Positions 40,423 to 49,461 of a stretch of 64,000 bases of DNA are shown piece after piece. The stretch comes from Archaeoglobaceae archaeon (GTDB lineage Archaea > Halobacteriota > Archaeoglobi > Archaeoglobales > Archaeoglobaceae), in NCBI GenBank assembly GCA_026986375.1, contig JALSOQ010000013.1:1-64000 (forward strand), given 5' to 3'. The number at the start of each line of letters is the position of its first letter. The stretch's first letter is position 1. Made by a program: the position numbers and the translations under genes. The notes under the pieces were generated by a model. It was given only the letters and a program-made list of their open reading frames with translations, searched no databases and was not told where the DNA came from.

Positions 40423-42351
40423 TCACCACCCCACTAACGATGCGAAAATCAGAGCCACCATAACGAATCCCAACGCTATCTTAACGTATCTCCTCAAACT
40501 CCCGGACTGAATCGCCCTGACTCCCAACGAATACGTTGAAATTAGCTCGGGAATCGCCTGATGGCAGAACACGTCTATTACCTTGTTGCACCAGTCCACA
40601 GCCTTGGCTATCGCCCATCCGATCTTCGGAACTATGTAGTCGTTTAAGGCCGGCATATACATCCTGTCGCCCAAGAATCTACCTATTGGAGATTCGAGCT
40701 TAGGAATCGCTAACGTTATCGCGTAGGATATGAGCACCGCAAGACCCACCGCAAGGGAAGTCTTTTCGAACCCCTTCTCGACGAACATCTCCAATCCGTT
40801 TCTCACGAGCTCTTCGACCTCCCTTCCGGTGAGAATCGCGTAGAGCAGTAGGGCGAGCATCGAAACCATAACAGCGTAAGCCAAGGGCATCAGTATTTCT
40901 CCGTGTAGGTGGAGGTGCTTCGGCTTATCACCCTTTATGAAGTTTAGGCTGAGGAACTTCGCCAGAAACGCCGAATATATTACGGATACCGCTATCAGCA
41001 GATACAGCGGAGCACCTCCGACTTCGTGCATCAGGTGGTGCATCACATAGTCCATGGCCGATTTAACCCAATAGGCGGTAAATGGCGGGATTCCGGAAAG
41101 GCAGAGGGTGGCGAAGATCGTCGCCAAGAAAGCTACCTTCATCTTCTTGGCGAGCTCCAAGTTTCCGCAGCAGAACCTGTCGTGGGTCGCGTGGATTAAA
41201 TGGCCTGCCACCAAGAACAGCGTCGCCTTTGCGAAGGCGTGCGTTATGAGATACCAGAACGCAACGTAGATCGCGATCTTACCGAGCCAGAAAGATGCCG
41301 CGGCACAGGCGAACATCAGGCCGAGGCTCGACATGGTAGATGCTGCCAGCAAAACCTTCCTCTCTCTGCATCCCAAAGCCACCGAAGCTCCGTAGAGTGC
41401 GGAGATTAGTCCCAAGAAGAGGACGAAGAAGTAGAGTTGCTCGACTCCGGGAGTGTGGTGCAATTTCCATGGTTCTATGTATAGGCTGAGTCGCATGAAA
41501 AGATAAGTTCCGGCCGCGACCATCGTCGCGGAGTGAAGCAAAGCGCTAACGGTTGTAGGGCCGGTCATAGCCGTCATAAGCCACTCGCTGAACGGAAGCT
41601 GTGCGGATTTCGTGAAGGGGCCCATTAGGAAGGCGATCATCAGTATTAGCGTTCCAACCAATCCTATGTGGTGGAAGAGGTGTCCCCAATCTATTTCGGA
41701 TATGTTCAGCGTTCCCGTTAAAGCGTATATCGCCGCTATCGCGAAGAACATCGGCATGTCTCCGAATCTAATCGTCGATATTGCCCTCCACCCTCCGAAG
41801 CTCGGAGACCAGAACATCTTCAGCGGCCCCACTTTCCTTCCTATTACTCCGACGTAAGCGAGTTCGTCATCATCTCTGAACCAGTGCCCTATCAGGCCCC
41901 AGGAGGCCAATCCCAATCCTTCCCATCCGATCAACAGCATCAGTAGGTTGTCGCTGTAAACCACGAGTAGCATCGAAGCGGTAAACATGTTGAAGAAGAA
42001 CCAATACCATCCAAGCCTGTAATCGTGCTTCATGTATTCGAGTCCGTAAACTCCGATGAGGAAGGCTATGAAGGCCGTCAAAGCACCCATGTATTTGCTT
42101 AAGTAGTCGAAAACGAAGACGAAGTTTATGTTGTAGTCGGGGAGCCAAGGATACTCGAATACTCCGTCGGGGAAGTATAGGAGTATGTATATGGCTATGC
42201 AGAGAGAGACGAACAGTCCGAACACCGACAGTATTGGCAGTTTACGTGCCCAATCTGCACCGGGTCTGTAAACCCAAGCGAAGGCTATGGGTAAGCTGCA
42301 CGCCACGGGAGTGGCGAAGAGGAGGAAGAGTAAGGTCGCGACGTCGATCAT
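40423..42351 (-). CDS. fqoL: F420H2/quinone oxidoreductase subunit L (NuoL-like)
   Basis: This 642-residue proton-pumping antiporter-like subunit shows LMLLIGWEGLGLASWGLIGHWF, TKSAQLPFSEWLMTAMTGPTTVSALLHSATMV and LAASTMSSLGLMF. A long C-terminal lateral-helix region follows, as expected of NuoL. The open frame begins eight codons earlier, but ATG at 42351 forms an ATGA overlap with the fqoM stop and is chosen. Translation is thus coupled to fqoM. Confidence 0.94.
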   Translation of the reverse strand: MIDVATLLFLLFATPVACSLPIAFAWVYRPGADWARKLPILSVFGLFVSLCIAIYILLYFPDGVFEYPWLPDYNINFVFVFDYLSKYMGALTAFIAFLIGVYGLEYMKHDYRLGWYWFFFNMFTASMLLVVYSDNLLMLLIGWEGLGLASWGLIGHWFRDDDELAYVGVIGRKVGPLKMFWSPSFGGWRAISTIRFGDMPMFFAIAAIYALTGTLNISEIDWGHLFHHIGLVGTLILMIAFLMGPFTKSAQLPFSEWLMTAMTGPTTVSALLHSATMVAAGTYLFMRLSLYIEPWKLHHTPGVEQLYFFVLFLGLISALYGASVALGCRERKVLLAASTMSSLGLMFACAAASFWLGKIAIYVAFWYLITHAFAKATLFLVAGHLIHATHDRFCCGNLELAKKMKVAFLATIFATLCLSGIPPFTAYWVKSAMDYVMHHLMHEVGGAPLYLLIAVSVIYSAFLAKFLSLNFIKGDKPKHLHLHGEILMPLAYAVMVSMLALLLYAILTGREVEELVRNGLEMFVEKGFEKTSLAVGLAVLISYAITLAIPKLESPIGRFLGDRMYMPALNDYIVPKIGWAIAKAVDWCNKVIDVFCHQAIPELISTYSLGVRAIQSGSLRRYVKIALGFVMVALIFASLVGW

Positions 42352-43793
42352 GGCATCACACCTCCCAAAACGCACAGCTTAAGGCTCTTGAGGAAGAGCG
42401 TCGCGAGTGGCGGGAATATGAAAACTATCGATATTATTCCTATTACGTAGAGTGGCGTGTCCAAGAATCTGCTGACCTTCGGCCTTTCCATGTCCTTCGG
42501 AGTTCCGTAGAATATCTTTCTGAGAGTGTAGAAGCTATACCAGCCCGATATTATGAAGACGGCCACAACCGCCACTATGAGCTTAAGGTTCAGCCCGTAA
42601 ACGTCCACGATTCCTTTGAGAATGAAGAACTCTCCGAACATTCCTATGGCGAGTATTCCGCTCAGGTTCATGAAACCTATGAGTGCCGCGTTCGATATCG
42701 TCGGAATGTATTCGTGCAGCCCTCCCATCTTGTTCACATCCCTCAATCCGTGGTAGAGAGCTATTATCCCGCCGGCGGTCATGAACAGTATCGATTTGCC
42801 GAACGCGTGGGATACGTATTGGATTATAACTCCGAGCAGGCCGTAACTTCCCAAGCACAGGGCTATTAGCATGTAACCCATCTGAGAGACCGTAGAATAT
42901 GCGAGCAACCTCTTGTAGTCCGTCTGTCTGAAAACGGAAAATCCCGCATATAGGCTCGTGATTATTCCGTATGCTATTATTATGTCCCTGAACTCGTTTA
43001 TAAACCACGGACTTACCATGTAAACTCTCAGAAGAACGTATCCCGCCAGACCGACAGTTAAAGGACTCAGCAAGGCGCTAACCGGAGTTGGAGCCTCAGC
43101 ATGAGCCCACGGGAGCCATATGTGTGGCCCCAAGCCGGGCAACTTCACGATCATTCCCAAGAATATCAGGAGCCAGGCCAGAAAGCTCACGGTGGTTATT
43201 CCCTTAAGAGCGAGAGTCGAATTTTCGAACGCAACCATTAGAAATCCGATCAGCGTTAGAACGCCGGCTATGTGTGTCCAAACGAAGTATAGCAGTGCGA
43301 CCCACTGCCTGTTTCCGTAGCCGTATTTGTAGATCAAAAGGAACGATGCGAGCAGGGAGATCTCAAGGAATATGTAAAGGAGAATCAGGTTTCCAGAGTA
43401 AACGAGCCAGAGCATCGAAACCGCGTAGAGGTTGTAGAGGAAGAAGTATTTCCGAAATTCCCTCGTTACGTCATCTATTTCGTCCCTCATCTCCTCGAAC
43501 CTGTGCTTCATGTATGGCAAAGAGTATAGGGCAACCATAGCTGAAATTAGGCAAATCGTAGCTCCGAAAGCGTTCGAAATCGGATCAGCGAACAGGTAGA
43601 ACTCTCCTATGGGTTTGCCCAAGTTCATCAGCGGAAGTTCGAATTCGTAGCCGGTGAGAAGCGCCCAGAGCGTTACGAAGAACGGAACGATGAAAGCCAA
43701 GAAAGAGACTATGGTCGCCCTCTTGGGGCTGAAGAACGGCGCTATGAATGTGATTATAAGCGGAATCAGTAGGGCAAACACTACCGCGTTCAA
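42348..43793 (-). CDS. fqoM: F420H2/quinone oxidoreductase subunit M (NuoM-like), TTG start
   Basis: This 481-residue antiporter-like membrane subunit contains YIFLEISLLASFLLIYKYG, LPGLGPHIWLPWAHAEAPTPVSALLSPLTVG and RLLAYSTVSQMGYML. The start is TTG at 43793, well supported by a full GGAGGTGAT ribosome site eight bases upstream and by the 4-base overlap with fqoK. No ATG alternative exists nearby. A rare start with a perfect site may tune the level of M relative to K. Confidence 0.93.
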   Translation of the reverse strand: MNAVVFALLIPLIITFIAPFFSPKRATIVSFLAFIVPFFVTLWALLTGYEFELPLMNLGKPIGEFYLFADPISNAFGATICLISAMVALYSLPYMKHRFEEMRDEIDDVTREFRKYFFLYNLYAVSMLWLVYSGNLILLYIFLEISLLASFLLIYKYGYGNRQWVALLYFVWTHIAGVLTLIGFLMVAFENSTLALKGITTVSFLAWLLIFLGMIVKLPGLGPHIWLPWAHAEAPTPVSALLSPLTVGLAGYVLLRVYMVSPWFINEFRDIIIAYGIITSLYAGFSVFRQTDYKRLLAYSTVSQMGYMLIALCLGSYGLLGVIIQYVSHAFGKSILFMTAGGIIALYHGLRDVNKMGGLHEYIPTISNAALIGFMNLSGILAIGMFGEFFILKGIVDVYGLNLKLIVAVVAVFIISGWYSFYTLRKIFYGTPKDMERPKVSRFLDTPLYVIGIISIVFIFPPLATLFLKSLKLCVLGGVMP

Positions 43794-44101
43794 AGCGTAT
43801 CACCTCCCGAAGACACCACATCGGTCGAAACGTCCCTCTTAATTCTGTTCAGGAGAACTATCGAAGCTATTAGGATAAGAAGCTCGCTACTGCTCGTGAA
43901 TATCGCTATTACGAGAACGCCGAAAGCTGTATTTGCCATTTCGGGAATCGAAAATACCGGAATCAAAGCCAAAAATACCGCGCCGAACATCATCTCCAGA
44001 GATATCAGTAGCCTTATCAGATCCCTGCTCGATATCGCCGTCAGATACGCTATTAACAAAACGACCATCGCGGTGATCAGAACGATCGCTACCTCGAACA
44101 C
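43790..44101 (-). CDS. fqoK: F420H2/quinone oxidoreductase subunit K (NuoK-like)
   Basis: This 103-residue subunit has three membrane helices. Key glutamates of the proton path appear in SLEMMFGAVFLAL and in FTSSSELLILIASIVLLNRIKRD. It overlaps fqoJ by 13 bases and fqoM by 4, forming a chain of coupled genes. Confidence 0.93.
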   Translation of the reverse strand: MFEVAIVLITAMVVLLIAYLTAISSRDLIRLLISLEMMFGAVFLALIPVFSIPEMANTAFGVLVIAIFTSSSELLILIASIVLLNRIKRDVSTDVVSSGGDTL

Positions 44102-44562
44102 ATCTCCTCCCTCCTAACTATATTCAATATCGAAACCATCAGCAAGACCATCAAACAGAAGAGGAAAACGATCGCGAAGATATATTGGGACTGGAAGGCG
44201 GAGACGTCCACCGATGTTGCCGAAAGGTTGAACGTCGCGTATTTGTAGAGGGTGTAGGAGAGGACGGCTAACGTCAAAGCGGTCGGAATCACCCAAAGCC
44301 AGTCCACTGGAACCTTTTTCGGAACGAATCTGAAAACTGCTGCGAGTGCGACCGTTATTATGCCTATCGCACCGATGAATATGAACGCTATCAGTATGAA
44401 GGCCGATTGAACGTCGAATACCGCAAACGTCGTAGCTATGAGTATCATCGTTAGGGACATGTACAACGCCGAATAGAAGTTATCCCTCGAAAGCAGAACG
44501 CCTAAGGAGGATAAGACGGTTACAACTCCTATAATTAACAAAATTAGGCCTGCGATTTCCAT
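44089..44562 (-). CDS. fqoJ: F420H2/quinone oxidoreductase subunit J (NuoJ-like)
   Basis: This 157-residue membrane subunit has five helices, with the NuoJ hallmark ALYMSLTMILIATTFAVFDVQSAFILIAFIFIGAIGIITVAL (discontinuous helix region). It is the first gene of the fqo cluster. A GTTATTAATTG box about 26 bases above the ATG at 44562 suggests a leaderless promoter for the whole operon, which runs J-K-M-L-N-A-BC-D. Confidence 0.93.
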   Translation of the reverse strand: MEIAGLILLIIGVVTVLSSLGVLLSRDNFYSALYMSLTMILIATTFAVFDVQSAFILIAFIFIGAIGIITVALAAVFRFVPKKVPVDWLWVIPTALTLAVLSYTLYKYATFNLSATSVDVSAFQSQYIFAIVFLFCLMVLLMVSILNIVRREEMCSR

Positions 44563-44690
44563 ATTCGCCCTTTGAAAAATTTCAATTAATAACTCTTACT
44601 ATTTTTATTGTTCGTGAAGGTTATTACATAGTCATCGTCATTTTCCGAAACACCACCCTAAAAATTTTTAATAAAATCTATAAAACTTCT
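44563..44690. promoter_or_regulatory. Divergent promoter region of the fqo operon and a LysR gene
   Basis: This 128-base AT-rich gap contains GTTATTAATTG (minus strand, about 44583-44593) for fqoJ and CTATAAAAC / TTTTTAATAAAA (about 44667-44684) for the LysR gene. LysR-type proteins often bind between themselves and a divergent target, so fqo control from here is plausible inference. Confidence 0.45.
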
Positions 44691-45632
44691 GTGTCCATGA
44701 GGATCGATTTCCTCAAAACTCTGCTGAAAGTGGCGGAATGCGGAAGTCTTAAGACCGCGGCGAAAGCTCTCGGAATGTCGATCAGCACGGTCAGTTTCCA
44801 AATAAAGGCTTTGGAGGATTTCTACGGGGTTAAAATTTTCAGAAGAAACGCTGGAGGTGTCGAGCTCACGGAAGAGGGGAAGATAGTTCTTAAAAATGCG
44901 ATCCTCATACTCAACAGCATCAAAGAAACGAAGAGAGTGCTTATCGACCTAAAGAGCAACAGGATATCGATAGCTTCGGGAATGGTGGGGATCGATGTCG
45001 TTTTCTCGATAAAGACGATTCTCAAGACGAGGTATCCAAACTTGGACGTTAGAGTCGAGCTCAAGGGTGCTCATGAGTGCGTGCGAGATGTGATAGACGG
45101 AAGGGTGGACTTCGCCATCGTAGGAGATATGAACGATGACATCGAGGAAAACCTATGTTTAGAAAAGATTGGTGAGGATTCGCTCGTTCTCATCGTTCCT
45201 CCGAACCATCACCTCGCGACCAAAGAGAGGGTGACGCTGGAGGACGTGCTAAAGGAGAGCATAATCATGCTTGACGAGAGCTACGGAATCACTACGAGCA
45301 CGCTGAAGGCTTTGAAGAAGGCCGGGGTGGAGAAGTCCGAACTTAAAATTGCCTACGTCGTAAACGACTTCTTTTCGAAGATAAACGCAGTGAGTATCGG
45401 GTTAGGTGTCGCCATAACATCCCTAATAGCCTCCTGCAAGGCGTGCGAGGTCGGCTTGATAGTGGCGAGGAAGATAGAGGGTTTGGATTCGAGGAGGAAC
45501 ATATACTTCGTCGCCACCGATCTGGCGATGGAGAGCGATAAACTCAGGGAATACGCGGAGTGCATAATAGAGAACGGAAGATGGCTTTTCGAGGAGCTCA
45601 AAAATAGGTGTTGCGGATGTGTTAAGGCTTGA
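44691..45632 (+). CDS. LysR-family transcriptional regulator
   Basis: The protein has 313 residues from GTG 44691 or 311 from ATG 44697. The N-terminal LysR HTH is FLKTLLKVAECGSLKTAAKALGMSISTVSFQIKALEDFYGVKIFRR. A periplasmic-binding-like effector domain follows (ISIASGMVGIDVV, DVIDGRVDFAIVGDMND, SLVLIVPPNHHLA, AVSIGLGVAITSLIA). The ligand is unknown. Two or three cysteines at the very end (RCCGCVKA) are unusual and could be redox-sensitive; they lie in an 11-base overlap with the convergent split-Soret gene. Confidence 0.88.
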   Translation: MSMRIDFLKTLLKVAECGSLKTAAKALGMSISTVSFQIKALEDFYGVKIFRRNAGGVELTEEGKIVLKNAILILNSIKETKRVLIDLKSNRISIASGMVGIDVVFSIKTILKTRYPNLDVRVELKGAHECVRDVIDGRVDFAIVGDMNDDIEENLCLEKIGEDSLVLIVPPNHHLATKERVTLEDVLKESIIMLDESYGITTSTLKALKKAGVEKSELKIAYVVNDFFSKINAVSIGLGVAITSLIASCKACEVGLIVARKIEGLDSRRNIYFVATDLAMESDKLREYAECIIENGRWLFEELKNRCCGCVKA

Positions 45633-46327
45633 AGGGGTATCCTCCTAAGCTCTCTATGTGCTTGGCTCCCGAATCAGTGTGACAAAGATGGCACGCCATT
45701 TTGCCCCTCGTGTCTTCGAGTGTGCTTCCCTTACAGTGACATCCTCTGCACTTCATCGTAACCTTGTCCAGAGAGTATTGAGGCGTGTAGTTTCCTTCCT
45801 TCACGGCGTTTAAGATCTCCACGAGCTTTTTTGCAACGTCCGCCGTTAGTCTTCCGCACCTCTCGGCTCTTTCGGCAGAGAAGGCTTTGTCTTGGGAACG
45901 TAGTTCGGAAGCGGAGTGTATTGATACCAACCGTATAGGTCATTTATAACGATGTCAGCCTGTTTTTCGGGTAAGACCATGTAACAAACCATCGCGGCAC
46001 CGTTCAAAGCTCCACAAAGGGTCGCCCAGCCCACTACACACCCTTTCCGTAAACCGCGATCTTCGTCGGGAACACATCGTAGGGGTAACCCACTCTCTCC
46101 GCGAGAGCTCGAACGACGGAACTGACCACTCCGAACATGCAGTGGTGGTGCATGTAGCTTTCGTATGCCAGATTCGCAACATAATCGGGATCGAGCTTCT
46201 CATACCTCCAAGGAACGTCTGGCAGAGTTTGGGGAGTAGAAATCGTTTCGCTCTTTGGAGCGCTGCAACCCAAAGCCGTCGCGGCGACCAGACCTATCAA
46301 TCCCAAAAATCCCCTCCTCGTTATCAT
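45622..46327 (-). pseudogene. Split-Soret-type diheme cytochrome, two frameshifts
   Basis: Three successive frames add up to one protein. The first has a Tat lipoprotein signal MITRRGFLGLIGLVAATALGCSA and a domain to AVYGKGV. The second, from 46034, continues VGWATLCGALNGAAMVCYMVL, the C_GCAxxG-family core. The third (joined near 45885-45895) has ERCGRLTADVAKKLVEIL and two heme motifs, CRGCH and CHLCH. The first shift lies at a GTGTGT tract (46034-46041); the second needs one added base near AAGACAAAG. Complete relatives are exported diheme proteins of unusual heme stacking. As read, the heme-binding part cannot be translated in frame with the signal. Confidence 0.75.
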
Positions 46328-46491
46328 GTTCTGCGGTTAGTTTTCTAAATATTAAAATTTTTCTATTTTTATTTTTAAAAAATTTGAAAATCGGATAAGT
46401 CGTAAATCGAATCGATAAGATTTCGAAATTTTCGTTCGGTTATGGATAAATATTTAAATATCCCGCAACCTTCCGATTTTGGGGACCTGCC

Positions 46492-46785
46492 ATGGGCTGG
46501 AAATCTCACGGTTTCAGGTTCAAGTCCGGCAGAAAGCTAAGGAAGAAGATAAGGGAGAAGGGCATTAAGATAAGGAGGGCTCTGCAGACGTTCGAAGTGG
46601 GACAGACGGTCCACATAGACATAGATCCTTCCGTTCACAAAGGAATGCCCCATCCGAGGTTTCAGGGTAGGACGGGAGTGGTAATAGGGCAGAGGGGAAG
46701 GGCCTACTTGGTCAGGATAAGGGACGGTGGGAAGTTCAAGATCCTGATAGTTAGGCCGGAACATCTCAAACCGCAGGGAGGCTGA
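46492..46785 (+). CDS. rpl21e: 50S ribosomal protein eL21
   Basis: This 97-residue basic protein is typical of archaeal eL21: KSHGFRFKSGRKLRKKIREKGIKIRR, HIDIDPSVHKGMPHPRFQGRTGVVIGQRGRAYLV. It leads an rpl21e-rpo4-DUF655 operon, a common archaeal order. An ATATTTAAATATC box at about 46449-46461 is the likely promoter. Confidence 0.97.
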   Translation: MGWKSHGFRFKSGRKLRKKIREKGIKIRRALQTFEVGQTVHIDIDPSVHKGMPHPRFQGRTGVVIGQRGRAYLVRIRDGGKFKILIVRPEHLKPQGG

Positions 46786-46787
46786 AG

Positions 46788-47138
46788 ATGTTCAAGGAGG
46801 TTAAGGAGTTCGACTACATAACGATCTCAGAGGCGAAGGAAGTAATGGAGAGGATAGCCAAGGAGAGACTGGAGAGAGCGGAGCTACTGTTCGAAACGAG
46901 AAGAGCACTAAAGCACCTCAGGACTTTCGCTAAGCTTCCGGCCGATAAGGCGAGAGAGCTCGTGGAAGAGCTAATGAACCTCCCTCAGGTTCCAAAGAAG
47001 GAGATAGCCGTTAAGCTGGCCGACATAATGCCGAGGGTTCCGGATGAGGTCAGAATAATCTACGCGAAGGAGAGGTTTACGCTGACTCCGGAGCAGATTC
47101 AAGAGATTTTGGACGTCATCGACAAATACAGAATTTGA
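46788..47138 (+). CDS. rpo4: DNA-directed RNA polymerase subunit Rpo4 (RpoF)
   Basis: This 116-residue Rpb4 homologue forms the polymerase stalk with Rpo7. Recognisable parts are FDYITISEAKEVMERIAKERLERAELLFETRRALKHLRTFAKLPADKARELVEELM and the HRDC-like end RFTLTPEQIQEILDVIDKY. It starts two bases after rpl21e, in the usual archaeal gene neighbourhood. Confidence 0.94.
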   Translation: MFKEVKEFDYITISEAKEVMERIAKERLERAELLFETRRALKHLRTFAKLPADKARELVEELMNLPQVPKKEIAVKLADIMPRVPDEVRIIYAKERFTLTPEQIQEILDVIDKYRI

Positions 47139-47183
47139 AGAAAGAATTAAATAGTTTTTACTCTATTTTTGTTCGGTGGTGAA

Positions 47184-47765
47184 ATGGTTAGGCGTAAGAA
47201 GGAGATAGATAAGGAAAAGCTTGAGGATTACGCATACGTTCTGGATTTTCTCCCTTACGGTTATCCGGACGATAAAAGGCCAATTCATAAGCGAGAACCC
47301 TTGGCTCAGGTCGTGGGAGAGAAGTTCTTCACCCTTTTGGAGGTAAGCATTAAGAAGGGGTATCAGCCCCTGGTTATGGATCGTCTTTACATAGGGAAGG
47401 GGGAGAGGGACGTCGTGAACAAGATAAAGAGAAGGCTGAGATACGACGACTTGACTCCCGCTGCCAAATCCGAGCTTCCATACGTTCTGGAGCACATAGT
47501 TAAACGGCAGGAAAGTAAGTTCGTTGAGTTCTTCAACAAGGCGGAATCGATAACCACCCGTTTACACCAGCTTGAGCTCCTTCCGGGGGTAGGAAAGAAG
47601 ACGATGTGGGCGATAATAGAGGAGAGGAAGAAGGAGCCGTTTAAGAGCTTCGAGGACATAGCCAAGAGGGTTAAGGGGTTGCAACATCCGGAGAAGTTCA
47701 TTGTCAGCAGAATAATCTACGAGCTTCAGAATCCCGATACGAAATACAAGCTCTTTACATTATAA
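47184..47765 (+). CDS. DUF655 family protein with helix-hairpin-helix motif
   Basis: This 193-residue protein matches the archaeal DUF655 family: YAYVLDFLPYGYPDDKRPIHKREPLAQVVGEKFFTLLEVS, then an OB-like basic middle and an HhH motif LELLPGVGKKTMWAIIEERKKEPFKSFEDIAKRV. It probably binds nucleic acid. In many archaea it lies between rpo4 and ksgA (rsmA). Here rsmA is absent and tRNA-Ile follows in the opposite direction. ATG 47184 follows GGTGGTGAA and is preferred to the start five codons earlier. Confidence 0.9.
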   Translation: MVRRKKEIDKEKLEDYAYVLDFLPYGYPDDKRPIHKREPLAQVVGEKFFTLLEVSIKKGYQPLVMDRLYIGKGERDVVNKIKRRLRYDDLTPAAKSELPYVLEHIVKRQESKFVEFFNKAESITTRLHQLELLPGVGKKTMWAIIEERKKEPFKSFEDIAKRVKGLQHPEKFIVSRIIYELQNPDTKYKLFTL

Positions 47766-47784
47766 TGTTTATTTCCCATAAAAG

Positions 47785-47859
47785 TGGGCCCGCGGGGATT
47801 TGAACCCCGGACCTTGCGCTTATCAGGCGCACGCTCTAACCAGGCTGAGCCACGGGCCC
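47785..47859 (-). tRNA. tRNA-Ile (anticodon GAT)
   Basis: The acceptor GGGCCCG pairs with CGGGCCC, with discriminator A. The anticodon arm TGCGC-CTGATAA-GCGCA gives GAT (isoleucine). The T arm CGGGG-TTCAAAT-CCCCG and the D arm GCTCAGCCTGGTTAGAGC are intact. CCA is not encoded. A GGTTTAAGTA box sits about 30 bases upstream on the minus strand. Confidence 0.96.
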
Positions 47860-47943
47860 TCTTAGGAAGTTTTAGGCGGGATACTTAAACCTTTTGTTAT
47901 CCGCCATGACAAAAGTTTTTTAACTATTAATCTTAGGCGATCC

Positions 47944-49413
47944 GTGGAGCTTAAGATATTAGATACTACTCTGAGGGATGGAGAGCAGACTCCGGGCGTC
48001 TCTCTTACCGTGGAACAAAAGTTGCTCATAGCGAGGGCTTTGGATGCGCTGGGCGTGGACGTTATAGAGGCGGGAACGGCCATAGCTTCGGAGGGGGATT
48101 TCAAGGCGATTAAGGAGATAGCGAACGCCGGATTGAACGCGGAAATCTGCTCCTTCGCGAGGATAAAGGAGATCGATATAGATGCTGCAGCGGATGCGGA
48201 TGCGGATTCGGTTTTCATGGTCGCCCCCTCTTCGGACATACACATCCAGAGCAAGTTCAGGGGAAAGACGAGGGAAGACGTGATAGAGATGTCCGTGAGG
48301 GCGATAGAATACGCCAAGGAGAGGGGTTTGATAGTGGAGTTCGGTGCTGAGGACGCTTCGAGGGCGGATTTGAATTTTGTAAAGGAACTTTTCAGGCATG
48401 CGGTTGAAGCCGGAGCGGATAGGTTAACGTTCGCTGACACCGTGGGAGTTCTGACTCCGGAGAGGTGTGAGGAGATAATGAGAGATCTTACTTCGGAGTT
48501 CAACGTCCCCATAGCCTTCCACGGGCACGACGACTTCGGTTTGGCTACGGCAAATACGATTTACGCGGTTAAGGGAGGGGCGAGGGAGATCCACGTCACG
48601 GTTAACGGACTTGGAGAGAGGGCTGGAAACGCAGCTTTAGAGGAAGTGGTGGTGGCTTTGGAGGTCTTATACGGAATAAAGACCAAGATAAACATGAAGA
48701 GGATTTACGACACTTCTAAGCTCGTCGAAAAGCTTACGAGGGTAGTGATACCTCCAAACAAGCCGATAGTCGGAGAGAACGCGTTCACCCACGAGAGCGG
48801 GATACATACCTCCGCAATCCTGAGAAATTCCGCCACATACGAGCCGATTTCTCCGGAGATGGTCGGTAGGAAGAGGTGCATAGTCTTGGGCAAGCACGCG
48901 GGGAGGGCGAGCGTCGAGGCTATAATGAAGGAGATGGGATACAAGGCCACTTCGGAGCAGATGAAAGAGATTCTGGCGAGGATCAAGGAGTTGGGAGATA
49001 GGGGGAAGAGGGTTACCGACGCAGACGTTAGAACTATTGTGGAGACCGTCCTTCAGATAAAGAGGGAGAGGAAGGTGAAGCTCAAGGGTTTGAACGTCGT
49101 TTGCGGTAAGGACATAGTTCCCACCGCAAGCGTGATACTCGAGATAAACGGAAAGGAGTTCGTAGGTGCCGGGATAGGGACTGGGCCGGTAGATGCGGCG
49201 ATAAACGCCATAAAGAGCGTTGTATCGGAGTTTACGGACATAGAGCTCGTCAGCTACCACGTCGATGCGATAACCGGCGGAACCGATGCCCTCGTTGACG
49301 TTATAATTCAGCTGAAGAGGGGAGATAAGATAGTGACCGCGAGAGGTGCGAGAACCGACATAATCATGGCGTCCGTCGAAGCTTTCATCGAAGGTCTGAA
49401 CATGTTAATCTGA
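47944..49413 (+). CDS. 2-isopropylmalate synthase (or (R)-citramalate synthase)
   Basis: This 489-residue DRE-TIM metallolyase condenses acetyl-CoA with a 2-oxoacid. Motifs: LDTTLRDGEQTPGVSLT, GTAIASEGDFKAIKEIA, RLTFADTVGVLTPE, the metal site FHGHDDFGLATANT and GLGERAGNAALEEV. The C-terminal LeuA allosteric domain (TASVILEINGKEFVGAGIGTGPVDAAINAI) is complete, so feedback control by leucine or isoleucine is expected. LeuA and CimA are not separable by eye. The start is GTG at 47944, about 23 bases from a TTTTTTAACTATT box. A T8 tract follows the stop codon. Confidence 0.85.
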   Translation: MELKILDTTLRDGEQTPGVSLTVEQKLLIARALDALGVDVIEAGTAIASEGDFKAIKEIANAGLNAEICSFARIKEIDIDAAADADADSVFMVAPSSDIHIQSKFRGKTREDVIEMSVRAIEYAKERGLIVEFGAEDASRADLNFVKELFRHAVEAGADRLTFADTVGVLTPERCEEIMRDLTSEFNVPIAFHGHDDFGLATANTIYAVKGGAREIHVTVNGLGERAGNAALEEVVVALEVLYGIKTKINMKRIYDTSKLVEKLTRVVIPPNKPIVGENAFTHESGIHTSAILRNSATYEPISPEMVGRKRCIVLGKHAGRASVEAIMKEMGYKATSEQMKEILARIKELGDRGKRVTDADVRTIVETVLQIKRERKVKLKGLNVVCGKDIVPTASVILEINGKEFVGAGIGTGPVDAAINAIKSVVSEFTDIELVSYHVDAITGGTDALVDVIIQLKRGDKIVTARGARTDIIMASVEAFIEGLNMLI

Positions 49414-49421
49414 TTTTTTTT
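49414..49421 (+). terminator. T8 terminator after the leuA-like gene
   Basis: Eight consecutive T directly follow the TGA stop at 49411-49413. Such oligo-T tracts terminate archaeal RNA polymerase without a hairpin. Confidence 0.55.
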
Positions 49422-49461
49422 CTAAGAAACATTTAAGTATTATTCTCACCAATTATTCACG

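Noticed and set aside
36497-44562. Membrane-bound hydrogenase or Mrp antiporter cluster
   Set aside because: Presence of NuoA-, NuoJ-, NuoK- and NuoB/C/D-type subunits in fqo order fits a complex I-like oxidoreductase; no NiFe CxxC pairs in subunit D.
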